Origin: Echinicola soli
GTDB lineage: Bacteria; Bacteroidota; Bacteroidia; Cytophagales; Cyclobacteriaceae
NCBI RefSeq assembly: GCF_006575665.1
Contig: NZ_CP041253.1
Coordinates: 811,501-875,500 of the forward strand
DNA length: 64,000 bases
Reading direction: 5' to 3'
The notes beneath the pieces were generated by a model, which was not told the DNA's origin, ran no database searches, and saw nothing but the letters and a program-made list of their open reading frames with translations. Below are positions 8,357 through 17,004 of this stretch, piece after piece; the stretch's first letter is position 1; the number at the start of each line of letters is the position of its first letter. The translations under genes were made by a program, and so were the position numbers.

Positions 8357-11155
8357 TTACTTGATTCTTAAAGCTTTATTGATAATGTGCTGTTGCTCTT
8401 CCTGGTGTACTTTGAAATACCCTGTCGCCGGTGAAGCACTGGCTTTTCGGGCGATCACGTCCATAGGGAAATCCCTGAACAGCGCACGCATCATATACGT
8501 CCAGTAGCCCATATTTTCCGGCTCTTCCTGTACCCAGACAACTTCTTTATTTTTGCTATAGGATTTTACAACTTCCACGATTTGCTTTTCCGGAAGTGGG
8601 TGCAGTTGCTCCACTCGGACGATGGCCACATCTTTTACCTTTTCCTTTTCCCTGGCCTCGATCAGTTCATAGTAGATCTTTCCAGAGCAAAGTAACACTC
8701 TCGTGACATCTTTTTCTTTTACCGTGCTGTCGCCTAGCACTTCCCTGAAGCCACCTTTGGTAAACTCATCGATCGGGGAGACTACCTTGGGATGTCTCAA
8801 AAGCGACTTAGGTGACATGACGATGCACGGCTTTCTGAATTCCCAAGCCAACTGCCTTCTTAGCAAGTGGAAGAAGTTGGAAGGTTCCGTGATATTGGCC
8901 ACCACCATATTGTACTCCGCAGAAAGCTGTAAGAATCGCTCAGGACGGGCATTGGAGTGCTCCGGCCCCTGACCTTCATAACCATGCGGCAATAACATCA
9001 CCAAACCATTCATCTTTTGCCATTTGGACTCACCGGAACTGATAAACTGGTCGATCATGGTCTGGGCGCCATTGGCAAAGTCCCCGAACTGTGCTTCCCA
9101 TATGGTCAGGGCATTTGGATTGGCCATGGCATATCCATACTCAAAGCCCAACACGGCATACTCCGACAAAAGCGAGTTATAAATATGGAATTGCCCTTTA
9201 TTATCCTTCATCTCCTTGAGGGAGTTGTACGATTTATTGGTATTCGCATCGTGAAGGACCGCATGTCGGTGGGAGAAAGTACCCCTTCTACAGTCCTGCC
9301 CCGTCAATCGCACGGTCTTGCCTTCCAATAACAACGACCCATAAGCCAATAGCTCCGCAGCCGCCCAGTTTAGGGATTTGGAACTATAGAACATGTCCTT
9401 ACGCTGCTTCATCTGTGCTTCGATCTGCTTGATCGGCTTAAAGCCTTTTGGCAAGGAAGTAAGCGCCTCGGCCACTTTCTTGATCGCATCTTCTGAGATG
9501 GAAGTATCCGGAGACTTGTCAAAGTCGGCTGGCTCGGATTTCCTCAGTTCTTTCCATGCCTGCTCAAAAGGAGAAGATTTATAAGGTAGCGGTTTTTCCT
9601 TTACCATGTTCAGCCTGTCCTGGAGAAGCTTTCTGAATTCCTTGTCCATTTGCTTGGCCAGCTTGGCATCCACATCACCTCTTTCGAGCAATTCTTTATT
9701 ATATATTTCCCTTGGGTTGGGATGCTTCGAAATGATATTATAGAGATTTGGCTGCGTAAACTTCGGCTCATCGGATTCATTATGGCCATGACGGCGGTAG
9801 CACACCATGTCAATAAAGATATCCTGGTTGTATTTTTGTCTGAAATCAGCCGCCAAATTGGCGGCAAACACTACTGCCTCGGGATCATCACCATTTACGT
9901 GGATCACCGGCGCATCGATGATCTTCGCCACATCGGTACAGTAGATAGAGCTTCGCGCATCGTCAAAGTCCGTGGTAAAGCCCACTTGGTTATTGATCAC
10001 AAAGTGGATGGTACCGCCGGTGTTATAGCCTTTAAGGTTAGCCATCTGCGTCACCTCATAGACAATTCCTTGCCCTGCTACGGCGGAGTCACCGTGGATC
10101 AAGATCGGCACCACTTTATCTTTATTCCCTTCGTATTGGTGGTCGATCTTAGCCCTTACGAACCCCTCCACCACAGGATTTACAGCTTCGAGGTGAGAAG
10201 GATTTGGTGCCAATTTCAAGTTGATTTTTTTCTCACTTGGCGTGGTAATTTCACTGGAAAATCCCATGTGGTATTTCACATCACCATCGCCCATGGTCAG
10301 GTCAGGCTTGGCCGTTCCTTCAAATTCTGAAAAAATCTGCTCGTACGTTTTGCCCATGACATTGGCCAGGACATTCAAGCGGCCACGGTGAGCCATGCCG
10401 ATCATCACTTCTTCAGCGCCCAAATCAGCAGATTTATTGATCACCGCATCCAAAAACGGGATCGTACTCTCTCCACCTTCCAGCGAAAAACGCTTTTGTC
10501 CCAAGTATTTGGTATGAAGGAAGTTTTCGAATACAACCGCTTCATTGAGCTTATAAAGTATCCTTTCCTTTTCCTCCGCAGGAGGATCAAAGGCCAACGC
10601 TTCCTTTTCGATTTTTTGCCTAAACCAATCCAACATCTCCGGATCCCGGATATTCAGGTATTCAAAACCCATCGTCCCTTCATAAATCTTCTTCAGGGAC
10701 TCCAAAATCTTGCTCAGTTTCGCATCACCGATACCGATTTCGTTTCCAGCCTGGAAGTCGGTGTTAAGATCCGATTCACTTAAGCCAAAATCTTCAAGGT
10801 CAATCAGTGCTTTTCTGTCCCGTCTTTCCCTTACAGGGTTAGTCTTGGAACGAAGGTGTGCCCTGGAGCGATAGGCATGGATTAATGCCCTCACTTTGAT
10901 TTCCTTCGGCAATTGCTCCATGTCCATGATGGTGCCTTTTGTGGCCAGTGCACCATTTTTTGCAGTACCACTGGCTCCTTCAGCACTTGCCGCCCCTCCA
11001 TTCTCATCTTCTCCAAACTTGGTGATGGCAAAGTCAAATCCATCAAAAAATGTCTTCCAACTTGGCTCGATTGATTCTGGGTCTTTTTTGTAGTCCTCAT
11101 ATAGCTCATCGATGTAGGCTACATGGGCATTGGAAATGTATGAATATTTGTCCAT
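8357..11155 (-). CDS. sucA: 2-oxoglutarate dehydrogenase E1 (thiamine diphosphate-dependent)
   Basis: 932 residues, almost the same length as E. coli SucA (933). It decarboxylates 2-oxoglutarate with thiamine diphosphate and transfers the succinyl group to E2 in the TCA cycle. The N-terminal segment (SYISNAHVAYIDELYEDYKKD) is the E1 helix region thought to contact E2. The core contains GMAHRGRLNVLANV, the HGDSAVAGQG active-site loop, VNGDDPEAV for ThDP/Mg binding and CYRRHGHNESDEP. The C-terminal transketolase-like domain has LPHGYEGQGPEHSNARPERFLQ (written here as separate motifs LPHGYEGQG and PEHSNARPER). It is the first gene of the minus-strand sucA-sucB-lpdA group, with a TATATTTG -7 box about 20 bp upstream (11176-11183). 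Confidence 0.96.
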   Translation of the reverse strand: MDKYSYISNAHVAYIDELYEDYKKDPESIEPSWKTFFDGFDFAITKFGEDENGGAASAEGASGTAKNGALATKGTIMDMEQLPKEIKVRALIHAYRSRAHLRSKTNPVRERRDRKALIDLEDFGLSESDLNTDFQAGNEIGIGDAKLSKILESLKKIYEGTMGFEYLNIRDPEMLDWFRQKIEKEALAFDPPAEEKERILYKLNEAVVFENFLHTKYLGQKRFSLEGGESTIPFLDAVINKSADLGAEEVMIGMAHRGRLNVLANVMGKTYEQIFSEFEGTAKPDLTMGDGDVKYHMGFSSEITTPSEKKINLKLAPNPSHLEAVNPVVEGFVRAKIDHQYEGNKDKVVPILIHGDSAVAGQGIVYEVTQMANLKGYNTGGTIHFVINNQVGFTTDFDDARSSIYCTDVAKIIDAPVIHVNGDDPEAVVFAANLAADFRQKYNQDIFIDMVCYRRHGHNESDEPKFTQPNLYNIISKHPNPREIYNKELLERGDVDAKLAKQMDKEFRKLLQDRLNMVKEKPLPYKSSPFEQAWKELRKSEPADFDKSPDTSISEDAIKKVAEALTSLPKGFKPIKQIEAQMKQRKDMFYSSKSLNWAAAELLAYGSLLLEGKTVRLTGQDCRRGTFSHRHAVLHDANTNKSYNSLKEMKDNKGQFHIYNSLLSEYAVLGFEYGYAMANPNALTIWEAQFGDFANGAQTMIDQFISSGESKWQKMNGLVMLLPHGYEGQGPEHSNARPERFLQLSAEYNMVVANITEPSNFFHLLRRQLAWEFRKPCIVMSPKSLLRHPKVVSPIDEFTKGGFREVLGDSTVKEKDVTRVLLCSGKIYYELIEAREKEKVKDVAIVRVEQLHPLPEKQIVEVVKSYSKNKEVVWVQEEPENMGYWTYMMRALFRDFPMDVIARKASASPATGYFKVHQEEQQHIINKALRIK

Positions 11156-11175
11156 GATTTGTTTTGTTCGCTTTG

Positions 11176-11183
11176 CAAATATA
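11176..11183 (-). promoter_or_regulatory. Bacteroidota -7 box (TATATTTG) for sucA
   Basis: The minus strand reads TATATTTG, an exact TAnnTTTG match, 20 bp before the sucA ATG, implying a very short leader. No clean TTTG at -33 is seen (a T-rich TTTTATT is at about the right place), so confidence is moderate. Confidence 0.5.
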
Positions 11184-11394
11184 TATGATTATGTATTTTT
11201 AATAAAACCGCTTATTCGTATATACAAATATTACTGGTTTTCAGTAAATTACATTTATCACGTCAGAATATAAATTGCAAAATGGAGGCATTTGTCTAAT
11301 ATAAATTTGGTAATCGGTTATTTTTAAAAGGAGGTTTGGATTGTAACACTCAATTCCTCCCGTTTAGGTATTGAAAACTTTATTTTTTTTTATT

Positions 11395-12213
11395 CTACAG
11401 TGTATAATAAAAGGATAATGGATTTTTATACCTGAACTCAAACCCAGTCTTACGGATTTTCTCAGCATTTACTCTCTTCCAGTCTGGCTGATCACTTTGT
11501 GCCCTATAACTTGAAGGAGGAGCAAAGCCCAACTCATTTGCATTCTTCTCATATACTGCTCTCTTCAAAGGATGAACAGGACAAACACCATTATACGTCT
11601 CCTCCCAAAGCCCCTTATCGATCACATGGGCAAGCAGCCGCACTGCATCTTCCTGATGGATATAATTTACCGGAATATCGCCTGCCACCTGCTCTTTCCC
11701 TGAAAAATATCTGCCAGGCACCCGGTCCATTCCCAACAAACCTCCAAAACGAATCACGGTCAGATCGTAATTTCTATCCGCCCACAGTATTCTCTCCGCT
11801 TCGTAAACGGCCGAATGCCCTGTACTATTAAGACACAATTCTGTCGATTCGGTCACTTCTCCATTGACATTGGGATAGACCGAGGTAGAACTGGTATAGA
11901 TCACTTTACCTATTCCTGCCTGTTGGATAAGTGTCTTGAGGTATTTTATTTGCTCGGGATGAAAAGTTTCCGGCATTGACCTGCGCTTTGGCGGAACATT
12001 GACCACCACTAGGTCAGCATCAAAAAGGCGGTTAAATCCTTCACCAGAAGGGTGGGGATCAAGTCTGAACAGCACATTATCGATGCCTTCTTCCGCTAAT
12101 TGCCGATGCTTTTCCGGTGAAGTCGTACTTCCCAAAATTCGGTGACCTTGCTGTGCCAAGGATTTTGCCAAGGGCAGTCCCAGCCATCCAAGGCCTATAA
12201 TACTTATTTTCAT
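11395..12213 (-). CDS. NAD(P)-binding SDR/epimerase-like protein
   Basis: 272 residues from the ATG at 12213. A longer reading from 12234 would add seven residues before the Rossmann start, so MKISIIGLGWLGLPLAKSLA is the better N terminus. The glycine motif GLGWLG (residues about 7-12) and the TSSTSVYPN segment around residue 115 mark an extended short-chain dehydrogenase. The C-terminal region (NYIHQEDAVRLLAHVI; TYNGVCPVHPLKRAVYE) resembles the YeeZ-type NAD-dependent epimerase/dehydratase group, so a nucleotide-sugar substrate is not certain. It stands alone on the minus strand, followed by a 240-bp spacer before sucA. The exact reaction cannot be told from sequence. Confidence 0.8.
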   Translation of the reverse strand: MKISIIGLGWLGLPLAKSLAQQGHRILGSTTSPEKHRQLAEEGIDNVLFRLDPHPSGEGFNRLFDADLVVVNVPPKRRSMPETFHPEQIKYLKTLIQQAGIGKVIYTSSTSVYPNVNGEVTESTELCLNSTGHSAVYEAERILWADRNYDLTVIRFGGLLGMDRVPGRYFSGKEQVAGDIPVNYIHQEDAVRLLAHVIDKGLWEETYNGVCPVHPLKRAVYEKNANELGFAPPSSYRAQSDQPDWKRVNAEKIRKTGFEFRYKNPLSFYYTL

Positions 12214-13136
12214 ATCTAATATTGATGACAGCAAAAACCAATAACAGTGCTACATTCGCCTCTGAAGCCCATTGACATTTTTCTTCCTTTCCTAACGTAA
12301 AGTATGGGCATAAAGTTAAAACTAATTGGAAGACTTGTTTTTAATTGCCCATAGAATATTTAGGCACTTTCCATATACAGGATTCACTATCACAGCCAAA
12401 ACTGACCATCTTAAGGAAATGAAATCGCACGGTTTAAAAAGACAACAACATACTAAAGAGCAATGTTTTCATAAATATTTCAATGATGATATATTAAGAT
12501 TAGTCAATACCTTTTAACTGTGCTTTCGTTTATAAATACTATTTACCAAAAACAAAATAATCATACCGTAATCAGGGAATCGCTTTTAGATGAGTGACTG
12601 CGTATTCCACTAGCTATGCCATTTTAACTGCCTTTATCATTCCGATCCCGATACATCGGAAAGGAATCTCTTATTTAAAATTGAAATCCCTCCTCAAGTC
12701 GGGATGACATCGAATTATAAATTGTGATTTATACAACATTTTTTTAAAAAGCGATTGCCCTGATACTGTAATTAAAAACATCCCTACTCCAAGTACGTCA
12801 ATAATACCACCTTCATTAGCACCCTTGGGAATACCGATTATTTTCCCACTTAAAAATAAGGCGATAAATATCCCTCCACCTATTGCATTGACGATTTATT
12901 GTTCATTAAATTTTTCATATATCAGATTTTGCTTTCATTATTAGAAGTGAGCAACATTTGAGCTGCTCTAATTAACCTCAGTTCGGGCTAACAACGATAA
13001 AAAAACGTTCCCTAATCAGTATCAGGGCAGGCTATTACGAGCCTCTCTGCACCAGGCAGACCCTTCTGGTAGGTTTTGTGAGCTGGAAAGGGCATGGCAA
13101 AAAAAGAAAACAAATTCCCCATCGGCTTGCGCCCCC
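12214..13136. other. Gene-poor spacer with dispersed repeat pieces and a gene remnant
   Basis: 922 bp without an intact gene. It contains a short plus-strand open stretch (12326-12517, no ATG start, no recognised family), a palindromic dispersed-repeat piece around 12641-12712 (CCGATACATCGG and GTCGGGATGAC), the minus-strand remnant at 12671-12918, and another repeat piece near 13020-13075 (CAGGGCAGGCTATTACGAG, CACCAGGCAGACCC) with counterparts at 43020-43200. Confidence 0.6.
12671..12918 (-). pseudogene. Frameshifted remnant of a small membrane-protein gene
   Basis: Reading the minus strand from an ATG at 12918 gives MKNLMNNKSSMQ and then a stop. One base out of phase the frame continues coding-like as NAIGGGIFIALFLSG, KIIGIPKGANEGG, IIDVLGVGMFLITVSG and runs to a TAA at 12673-12671. 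The hydrophobic Gly-rich segments look like two membrane helices. The simplest reading is a single-base frameshift in a small membrane-protein gene, partly overlapped by a dispersed repeat at its 3' end. The family is not recognised. Confidence 0.35.
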
Positions 13137-13994
13137 CTAGGCAACCATCTTACGGACATGGGCAAAGCGTCTGGATTTCTCGCGATCCATGAAAGCACGG
13201 GCATACCGATGCCGCGAACTGGTTTGCTGTACATAGTAACTACCCAACGACCGTAAATAGGAATCTAGCCCAAAGATAGTAGCTGTCACTCGGTCAGCAT
13301 CCCTCAGATCAGAAAATCTTATTGATCTAAGAACGTCCCTTATCATTACTCCAGAAGCTCCCCACAGCACCATAAACAGGGGATAGAAATCGCCCCCCTC
13401 AAAATAAGTTATCCCTAAGCTGCCCACAATGACCCACAACCAAAAACAGCAGGCCATAAGCAGCATATGCTTCCATTGCTTGTGCGAATATATCGCTACA
13501 GCCACCTGCACTTGCCATTGGGAATCCGAATCCATACCTTTCCGAAAGTTCTTCCCAACGACCAATATGTCTGTAAAAGGTATTCTAACTATACGTTTTT
13601 GGTTCATTTCGGTATATAGCAAGGTTACTTCCTGCTTCTTATTGCCCGATATGGGAATAATCACTCGCTCAGTGATGTGACCTCCTCCCCCAAATACGTA
13701 ATACAACCATTTTTTTCCGACATACAAATAAAAAGTAACAAGCAATACACCTACTCCGGTTATTGCCAGAAATAATGGAAAATTACCCTTATATAAGTCA
13801 TCCATCCGATGACCGTTAGCGGAAACGAGGTACATAAAACCAAACAGCAAGGCAGCTTCAAGCAAGATCGCCAATGCCTTTTTAAAGGTAAACCCGCTTA
13901 AAAAAGCATTCTTCCCATTGTAAAAAAGCTCCGTGGTCAAGAAAACTAAAGTCAGCCCCAAAGAGGCCGAGATCAAATATAAAACAGGTGTCAT
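13137..13994 (-). CDS. Multi-pass membrane protein of unknown function
   Basis: 285 residues, family not recognised. Hydrophobic segments suggest five membrane helices: about 3-22, 40-59, 72-93, 178-196 and 203-222. Between the third and fourth is a soluble stretch of about 80 residues (VTLLYTEMNQKRIVRIPFTDILVVGKNF), and the last 60 residues are basic (DREKSRRFAHVRKM). It lies 62 bp downstream of the 6-bladed propeller lipoprotein on the same strand, with the Cys-rich peptide gene above that, so all three may be co-transcribed. Its role in that cassette is not known. Confidence 0.65.
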   Translation of the reverse strand: MTPVLYLISASLGLTLVFLTTELFYNGKNAFLSGFTFKKALAILLEAALLFGFMYLVSANGHRMDDLYKGNFPLFLAITGVGVLLVTFYLYVGKKWLYYVFGGGGHITERVIIPISGNKKQEVTLLYTEMNQKRIVRIPFTDILVVGKNFRKGMDSDSQWQVQVAVAIYSHKQWKHMLLMACCFWLWVIVGSLGITYFEGGDFYPLFMVLWGASGVMIRDVLRSIRFSDLRDADRVTATIFGLDSYLRSLGSYYVQQTSSRHRYARAFMDREKSRRFAHVRKMVA

Positions 13995-14056
13995 ATTAAT
14001 ATATTATTCTTCCTCAATGGTCCCAACTTACCAATGCATTACATTGCCGTAACATA

Positions 14057-15208
14057 CTACTTCAAATAATACTTTGCTAAAATCAAAGGAGTATCTTCCG
14101 TCACGTCTTTGGCAAACCGGTAAAAAGCACTGTTCTCAGGTATTCCTCCTTCTTCAAATCGGTCAATCACCCAAGAAGGCTCCATTACCAAAAACAATAC
14201 CCTATCCCTTAACAATACTGGGCGCATCCATTCCAAACCAAAGTCCACATCATTTTCAATTTTGGAAAAAACCATGCTCTTCCCCGTCTTCTTGGAATAG
14301 ATCAACTCTGTAAGAATCCCCTTGTCCACCAACCGCGTAACCAAATAATTATCATTCTCCAGTAAATTGGGGAAATGGTAATAGTATGACATTCTTATTT
14401 TGTCGGGAATATTACTCAAGCTTTTCTGATCCTTCACCAGGTCTAGGGGAAGGTACTGCTTATCAGACTTGAAATATCGTCTCTCGATAATCTCACCACT
14501 AAAATTATATGAATAAATAGTATCGCTAAAATGGGTAGAAAAAAGAACCTTTTGACCAAATAACCGCAAGTTATTGTATTCCCTGACAAATGGAAAACGA
14601 AAGTCCTGCATCGGCGAAGATACTGGGGCAATTTGTCCATCCTCAGCACCCCATATCCATAATACGGATTGAATGTCGCCCCCCTTTAAACTAGGGTGGG
14701 AACCTGTAGGCGTATACACCAAGTACTTATCTGCCGACAGGTGCTGAATTTTATAGAAAAAGAAAGGTGTCCTGAATTCATTTACAAAGTTCCCTTTAAA
14801 GTCATACTGAATCAATTTATTTAAAGACAGTATATCCACAGTACTTTTATCCGTATTGATTGTAAAATCAGAAATGTCACGAAACTCACCGGGCCCCTCT
14901 CCATAATTCCTGATATTCGCAACATGGTTCATTGAACTGTCAATGACAGAAACCGACATCGTCATATCATAATCCCCCAAGAAATAAAGTGAATCATAGA
15001 CCAAAGCCTTACTTACGCGCAGGGCAGAAATGCTTTCCGGAAGTAAAAAGTATTCAATTTTTGACACAAAGTCGCTTAGCCGGGCAGTTCCCGATGAAGG
15101 AACGGGAATGGGGCTTTGGAGAAGATTTACGTTTTCGACGTTATTATCGCCCTTGCAGCCAAAATTCAAAATCAACAGCCAAAGTGAAAACCACCGCAAA
15201 TGTACCAT
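14057..15208 (-). CDS. 6-bladed beta-propeller lipoprotein
   Basis: 383 residues. The N terminus (WFSLWLLILNFGCKGDNN) is a lipoprotein-like signal with a Cys at about residue 18. The remainder resembles the Bacteroidota '6-bladed beta-propeller' family (PF17170/DUF5128-like): SKIEYFLLPES in blade 1, then repeated 'IRNYGEGPGEFRDISDF', 'IQYDFKGNFVNEF', 'LSADKYLVYTP' and 'YNFSGEIIERRYF' strands. Members of this family usually follow a small secreted peptide gene (NVEALA type) in Bacteroidales, and here a small Cys-rich secreted peptide gene ends 12 bp upstream. The function is unknown; a surface receptor or scaffold is plausible. Confidence 0.75.
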   Translation of the reverse strand: MVHLRWFSLWLLILNFGCKGDNNVENVNLLQSPIPVPSSGTARLSDFVSKIEYFLLPESISALRVSKALVYDSLYFLGDYDMTMSVSVIDSSMNHVANIRNYGEGPGEFRDISDFTINTDKSTVDILSLNKLIQYDFKGNFVNEFRTPFFFYKIQHLSADKYLVYTPTGSHPSLKGGDIQSVLWIWGAEDGQIAPVSSPMQDFRFPFVREYNNLRLFGQKVLFSTHFSDTIYSYNFSGEIIERRYFKSDKQYLPLDLVKDQKSLSNIPDKIRMSYYYHFPNLLENDNYLVTRLVDKGILTELIYSKKTGKSMVFSKIENDVDFGLEWMRPVLLRDRVLFLVMEPSWVIDRFEEGGIPENSAFYRFAKDVTEDTPLILAKYYLK

Positions 15209-15220
15209 TCTTATCTTCTT

Positions 15221-15469
15221 TTACCAGGTCCAAACTGCACATGCTTCTCCACAAGGTATTTGTTCAAATACTGCACAGTAATCACCTCCTCGTGGTTTAC
15301 ATTTAATCACGATCGACGTACATCCTTGAATATACATTCCGCAATAATCGTCTTGTACATGATACTCGCATGAAACTCCATCATAACAACCACTCCCCTT
15401 GGTAGTAGAAGGCATTATAATAATGGTTGAACTGATCACTGCCATCAAAATGAATATTAGCTTTTTCAT
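15221..15469 (-). CDS. Small Cys-rich secreted peptide
   Basis: 82 residues. A hydrophobic N terminus (MKKLIFILMAVISSTIIIM) should direct export. The remaining ~57 residues contain eight cysteines (GCYDG, SCEYH, YCGMY, GCTSI, KCKPR, YCAVF, PCGEACAVW), enough for four disulfides or a metal site. No AXA cleavage site is clear. It starts the minus-strand cassette with the 6-bladed propeller lipoprotein, whose ATG lies 12 bp after the peptide stop. The layout matches Bacteroidales NVEALA-peptide/propeller pairs, but the NVEALA motif itself is absent. It could be a signalling peptide, bacteriocin-like molecule or surface adaptor; none is proven. Confidence 0.7.
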   Translation of the reverse strand: MKKLIFILMAVISSTIIIMPSTTKGSGCYDGVSCEYHVQDDYCGMYIQGCTSIVIKCKPRGGDYCAVFEQIPCGEACAVWTW

Positions 15470-15724
15470 AATGCTATTATTTAAATTTTCAGTATATAAG
15501 TTAATTCACTTGACTTAAGATATAGATACAAACACAACTTTGCAACCATATATATGATCTTTTAAATATAAAATTCCAATAAAATATATTTTTTCAGAAT
15601 AATACTTAACAATTACCATAAATAATTAATAATAACCTATTAATTAAAAGTGCAATCAGTGTTCAACCAATAATTCCAAAGAGTGATTATGCTATAGGAG
15701 GGGAATCAGGGAAGTATAAAATAA
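15470..15724. other. AT-rich spacer upstream of the Cys-rich peptide gene
   Basis: Very AT-rich 255 bp that should hold the promoter for the peptide/propeller cassette. No clear TAnnTTTG box or palindrome was recognised. Confidence 0.5.
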
Positions 15725-16003
15725 AAGTTAGGAGTATCCTGCATTTGGTGGCAAGAGAAACATGTCAAGTATCAGCCTTCTGATGAAAACGTTAAGGATT
15801 ATTTTTACCGCAGTGACGCGGAGGACGCAAAGTTTTTATTGGCTCGATATGAACCATCTCCTAAATTAAAGGGAAAAGTGGTGAGAGATGGGGGCAAATA
15901 CTATTCAAGTGATCATCGCCCGCCGCGGCGGGGTGCACAGCTAAGTCGATTGGGGAAGTATAGTTCTATTGTGCACTATGCTCCTCCTATGTGGTTAACC
16001 TAA
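15725..16003 (+). pseudogene. Coding-like remnant without a start codon
   Basis: An open plus-strand frame of 93 codons begins right after a TAA and has no ATG in a sensible place. It reads KLGVSCIWWQEKHVKYQPSD, then ENVKDYFYRSDAEDAKFLLA and KVVRDGGKYYSSDHRPPRRG, and ends at a TAA. The composition is protein-like (charged, aromatic) rather than spacer-like. A 14-bp GC palindrome (15919-15932) encodes the RPPRRG part and may be an insertion. It looks like the 3' end of a lost gene. The family is not recognised. Confidence 0.35.
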
Positions 16004-16080
16004 AGACATCCCCCAGAAATATGGCTTGCCCCCAACCTCCACGTAGGGTTTTGAAAAATTCATTTGATGACGAAATAAAA

Positions 16081-16213
16081 AAGAGGCTGTTTCATAACTT
16101 GTCATTTCGACGGTAGGAGAAATCTCATCAATTTGATTTCATTTGATAATCAATCGCTTGAGATTCTTCCTCTCGTCAGAATGACATACGACTCCGACTT
16201 ATGAAACGGCCTC
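16081..16213. repeat. MITE-like inverted-repeat element A, at the 3' end of the fatty acid hydroxylase gene
   Basis: Ends GAGGCTGTTTCATAA (16083-16097) and TTATGAAACGGCCTC (16199-16213) are inverted repeats with one mismatch, about 130 bp long overall. The interior holds a second inverted pair (GTCATTTCGACGGTAGGAG / CTCGTCAGAATGAC). It lies 7 bp from the hydroxylase stop and probably also acts as its terminator. Two related elements are at 49791-49930 and 61064-61315. Confidence 0.7.
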
Positions 16214-16220
16214 TCCTAAA

Positions 16221-16850
16221 TCATTTGTCTTTTTTTGGCATCGTTCCTAAGATCACGTCCCAAAGCGGGGAACTTACCCCAAAGGCCACATCAGGATCTT
16301 TATAATGATGGATGGCGTGGTTTACCCATAGGATCTTCAAGGCATTCTTAGGAGGCTGGAAAGCATGTACGATATAGTGCACTCCCAAATACAAGGCATA
16401 ACCAGCCAAAAAACCAGGAAGAAAATACAGCGCATAATCTCCCATTATGAACGTAAATACGAAGTAGAAAATACATGCGTACAGCCCACTGATAAATGGC
16501 GGCATCGCCAAGCGGTCCTTGTCCTTTGGGTAATCATGATGGACACCATGAACCGAATATTGCAACTTATCCTTCATCGGTGTGTCAGGCACCATATGAA
16601 AGAAATACTTATGCATCAAATATTCCACGAGCGTAAACACCAACAATCCAATCAAGGCAACCAACAGCCCTGTCCCTATAGCAATAGTAGTGGCAGTAAA
16701 TGCATAATATAGTGAAACACCACCAATCACAAGAAACATGACAATAGGAATACTTATATGTGTTCTGGACATTTTCTCCAGCACAGGATTCTGGAACATG
16801 TGTGCCGATCCATTATTATCAGGCCTCTCCAGTCTTCCAATTTTTTTCAT
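16221..16850 (-). CDS. Fatty acid hydroxylase / sterol desaturase-family membrane protein
   Basis: 209 residues. Di-iron membrane hydroxylase family (PF04116). Histidine clusters typical of the family are present: HKYFFH (about residue 84), HGVHHDYP (about 99-106), HYIVHAF (about 157) and HAIHHYKDPD (about 178). Four hydrophobic segments surround them. Size and spacing are closest to fatty acid 2-hydroxylases that act on sphingolipid or ceramide acyl chains, which fits a sphingolipid-making Bacteroidota cell, but the substrate is inferred. It is transcribed on the minus strand. A MITE-like inverted-repeat element sits immediately downstream. Confidence 0.85.
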   Translation of the reverse strand: MKKIGRLERPDNNGSAHMFQNPVLEKMSRTHISIPIVMFLVIGGVSLYYAFTATTIAIGTGLLVALIGLLVFTLVEYLMHKYFFHMVPDTPMKDKLQYSVHGVHHDYPKDKDRLAMPPFISGLYACIFYFVFTFIMGDYALYFLPGFLAGYALYLGVHYIVHAFQPPKNALKILWVNHAIHHYKDPDVAFGVSSPLWDVILGTMPKKDK

Positions 16851-17004
16851 CCTAATATTTTATTTTTTTTATATACTCACTCAAGAGGTTGATATGCAAA
16901 TATTTACCCACAACCACAAACAACACCTCAAGAATTTCACCACAAATTTAACGGATTGAATTCAAAAGAGGTTATTCTTTTCGGGAAATAATGACCAAAA
17001 TCAG

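Noticed and set aside
12326..12517. Short plus-strand frame in the spacer near 12.4 kb
   Set aside because: It has no ATG, starts right after a stop and shows no recognisable motif; it was left as part of the spacer.
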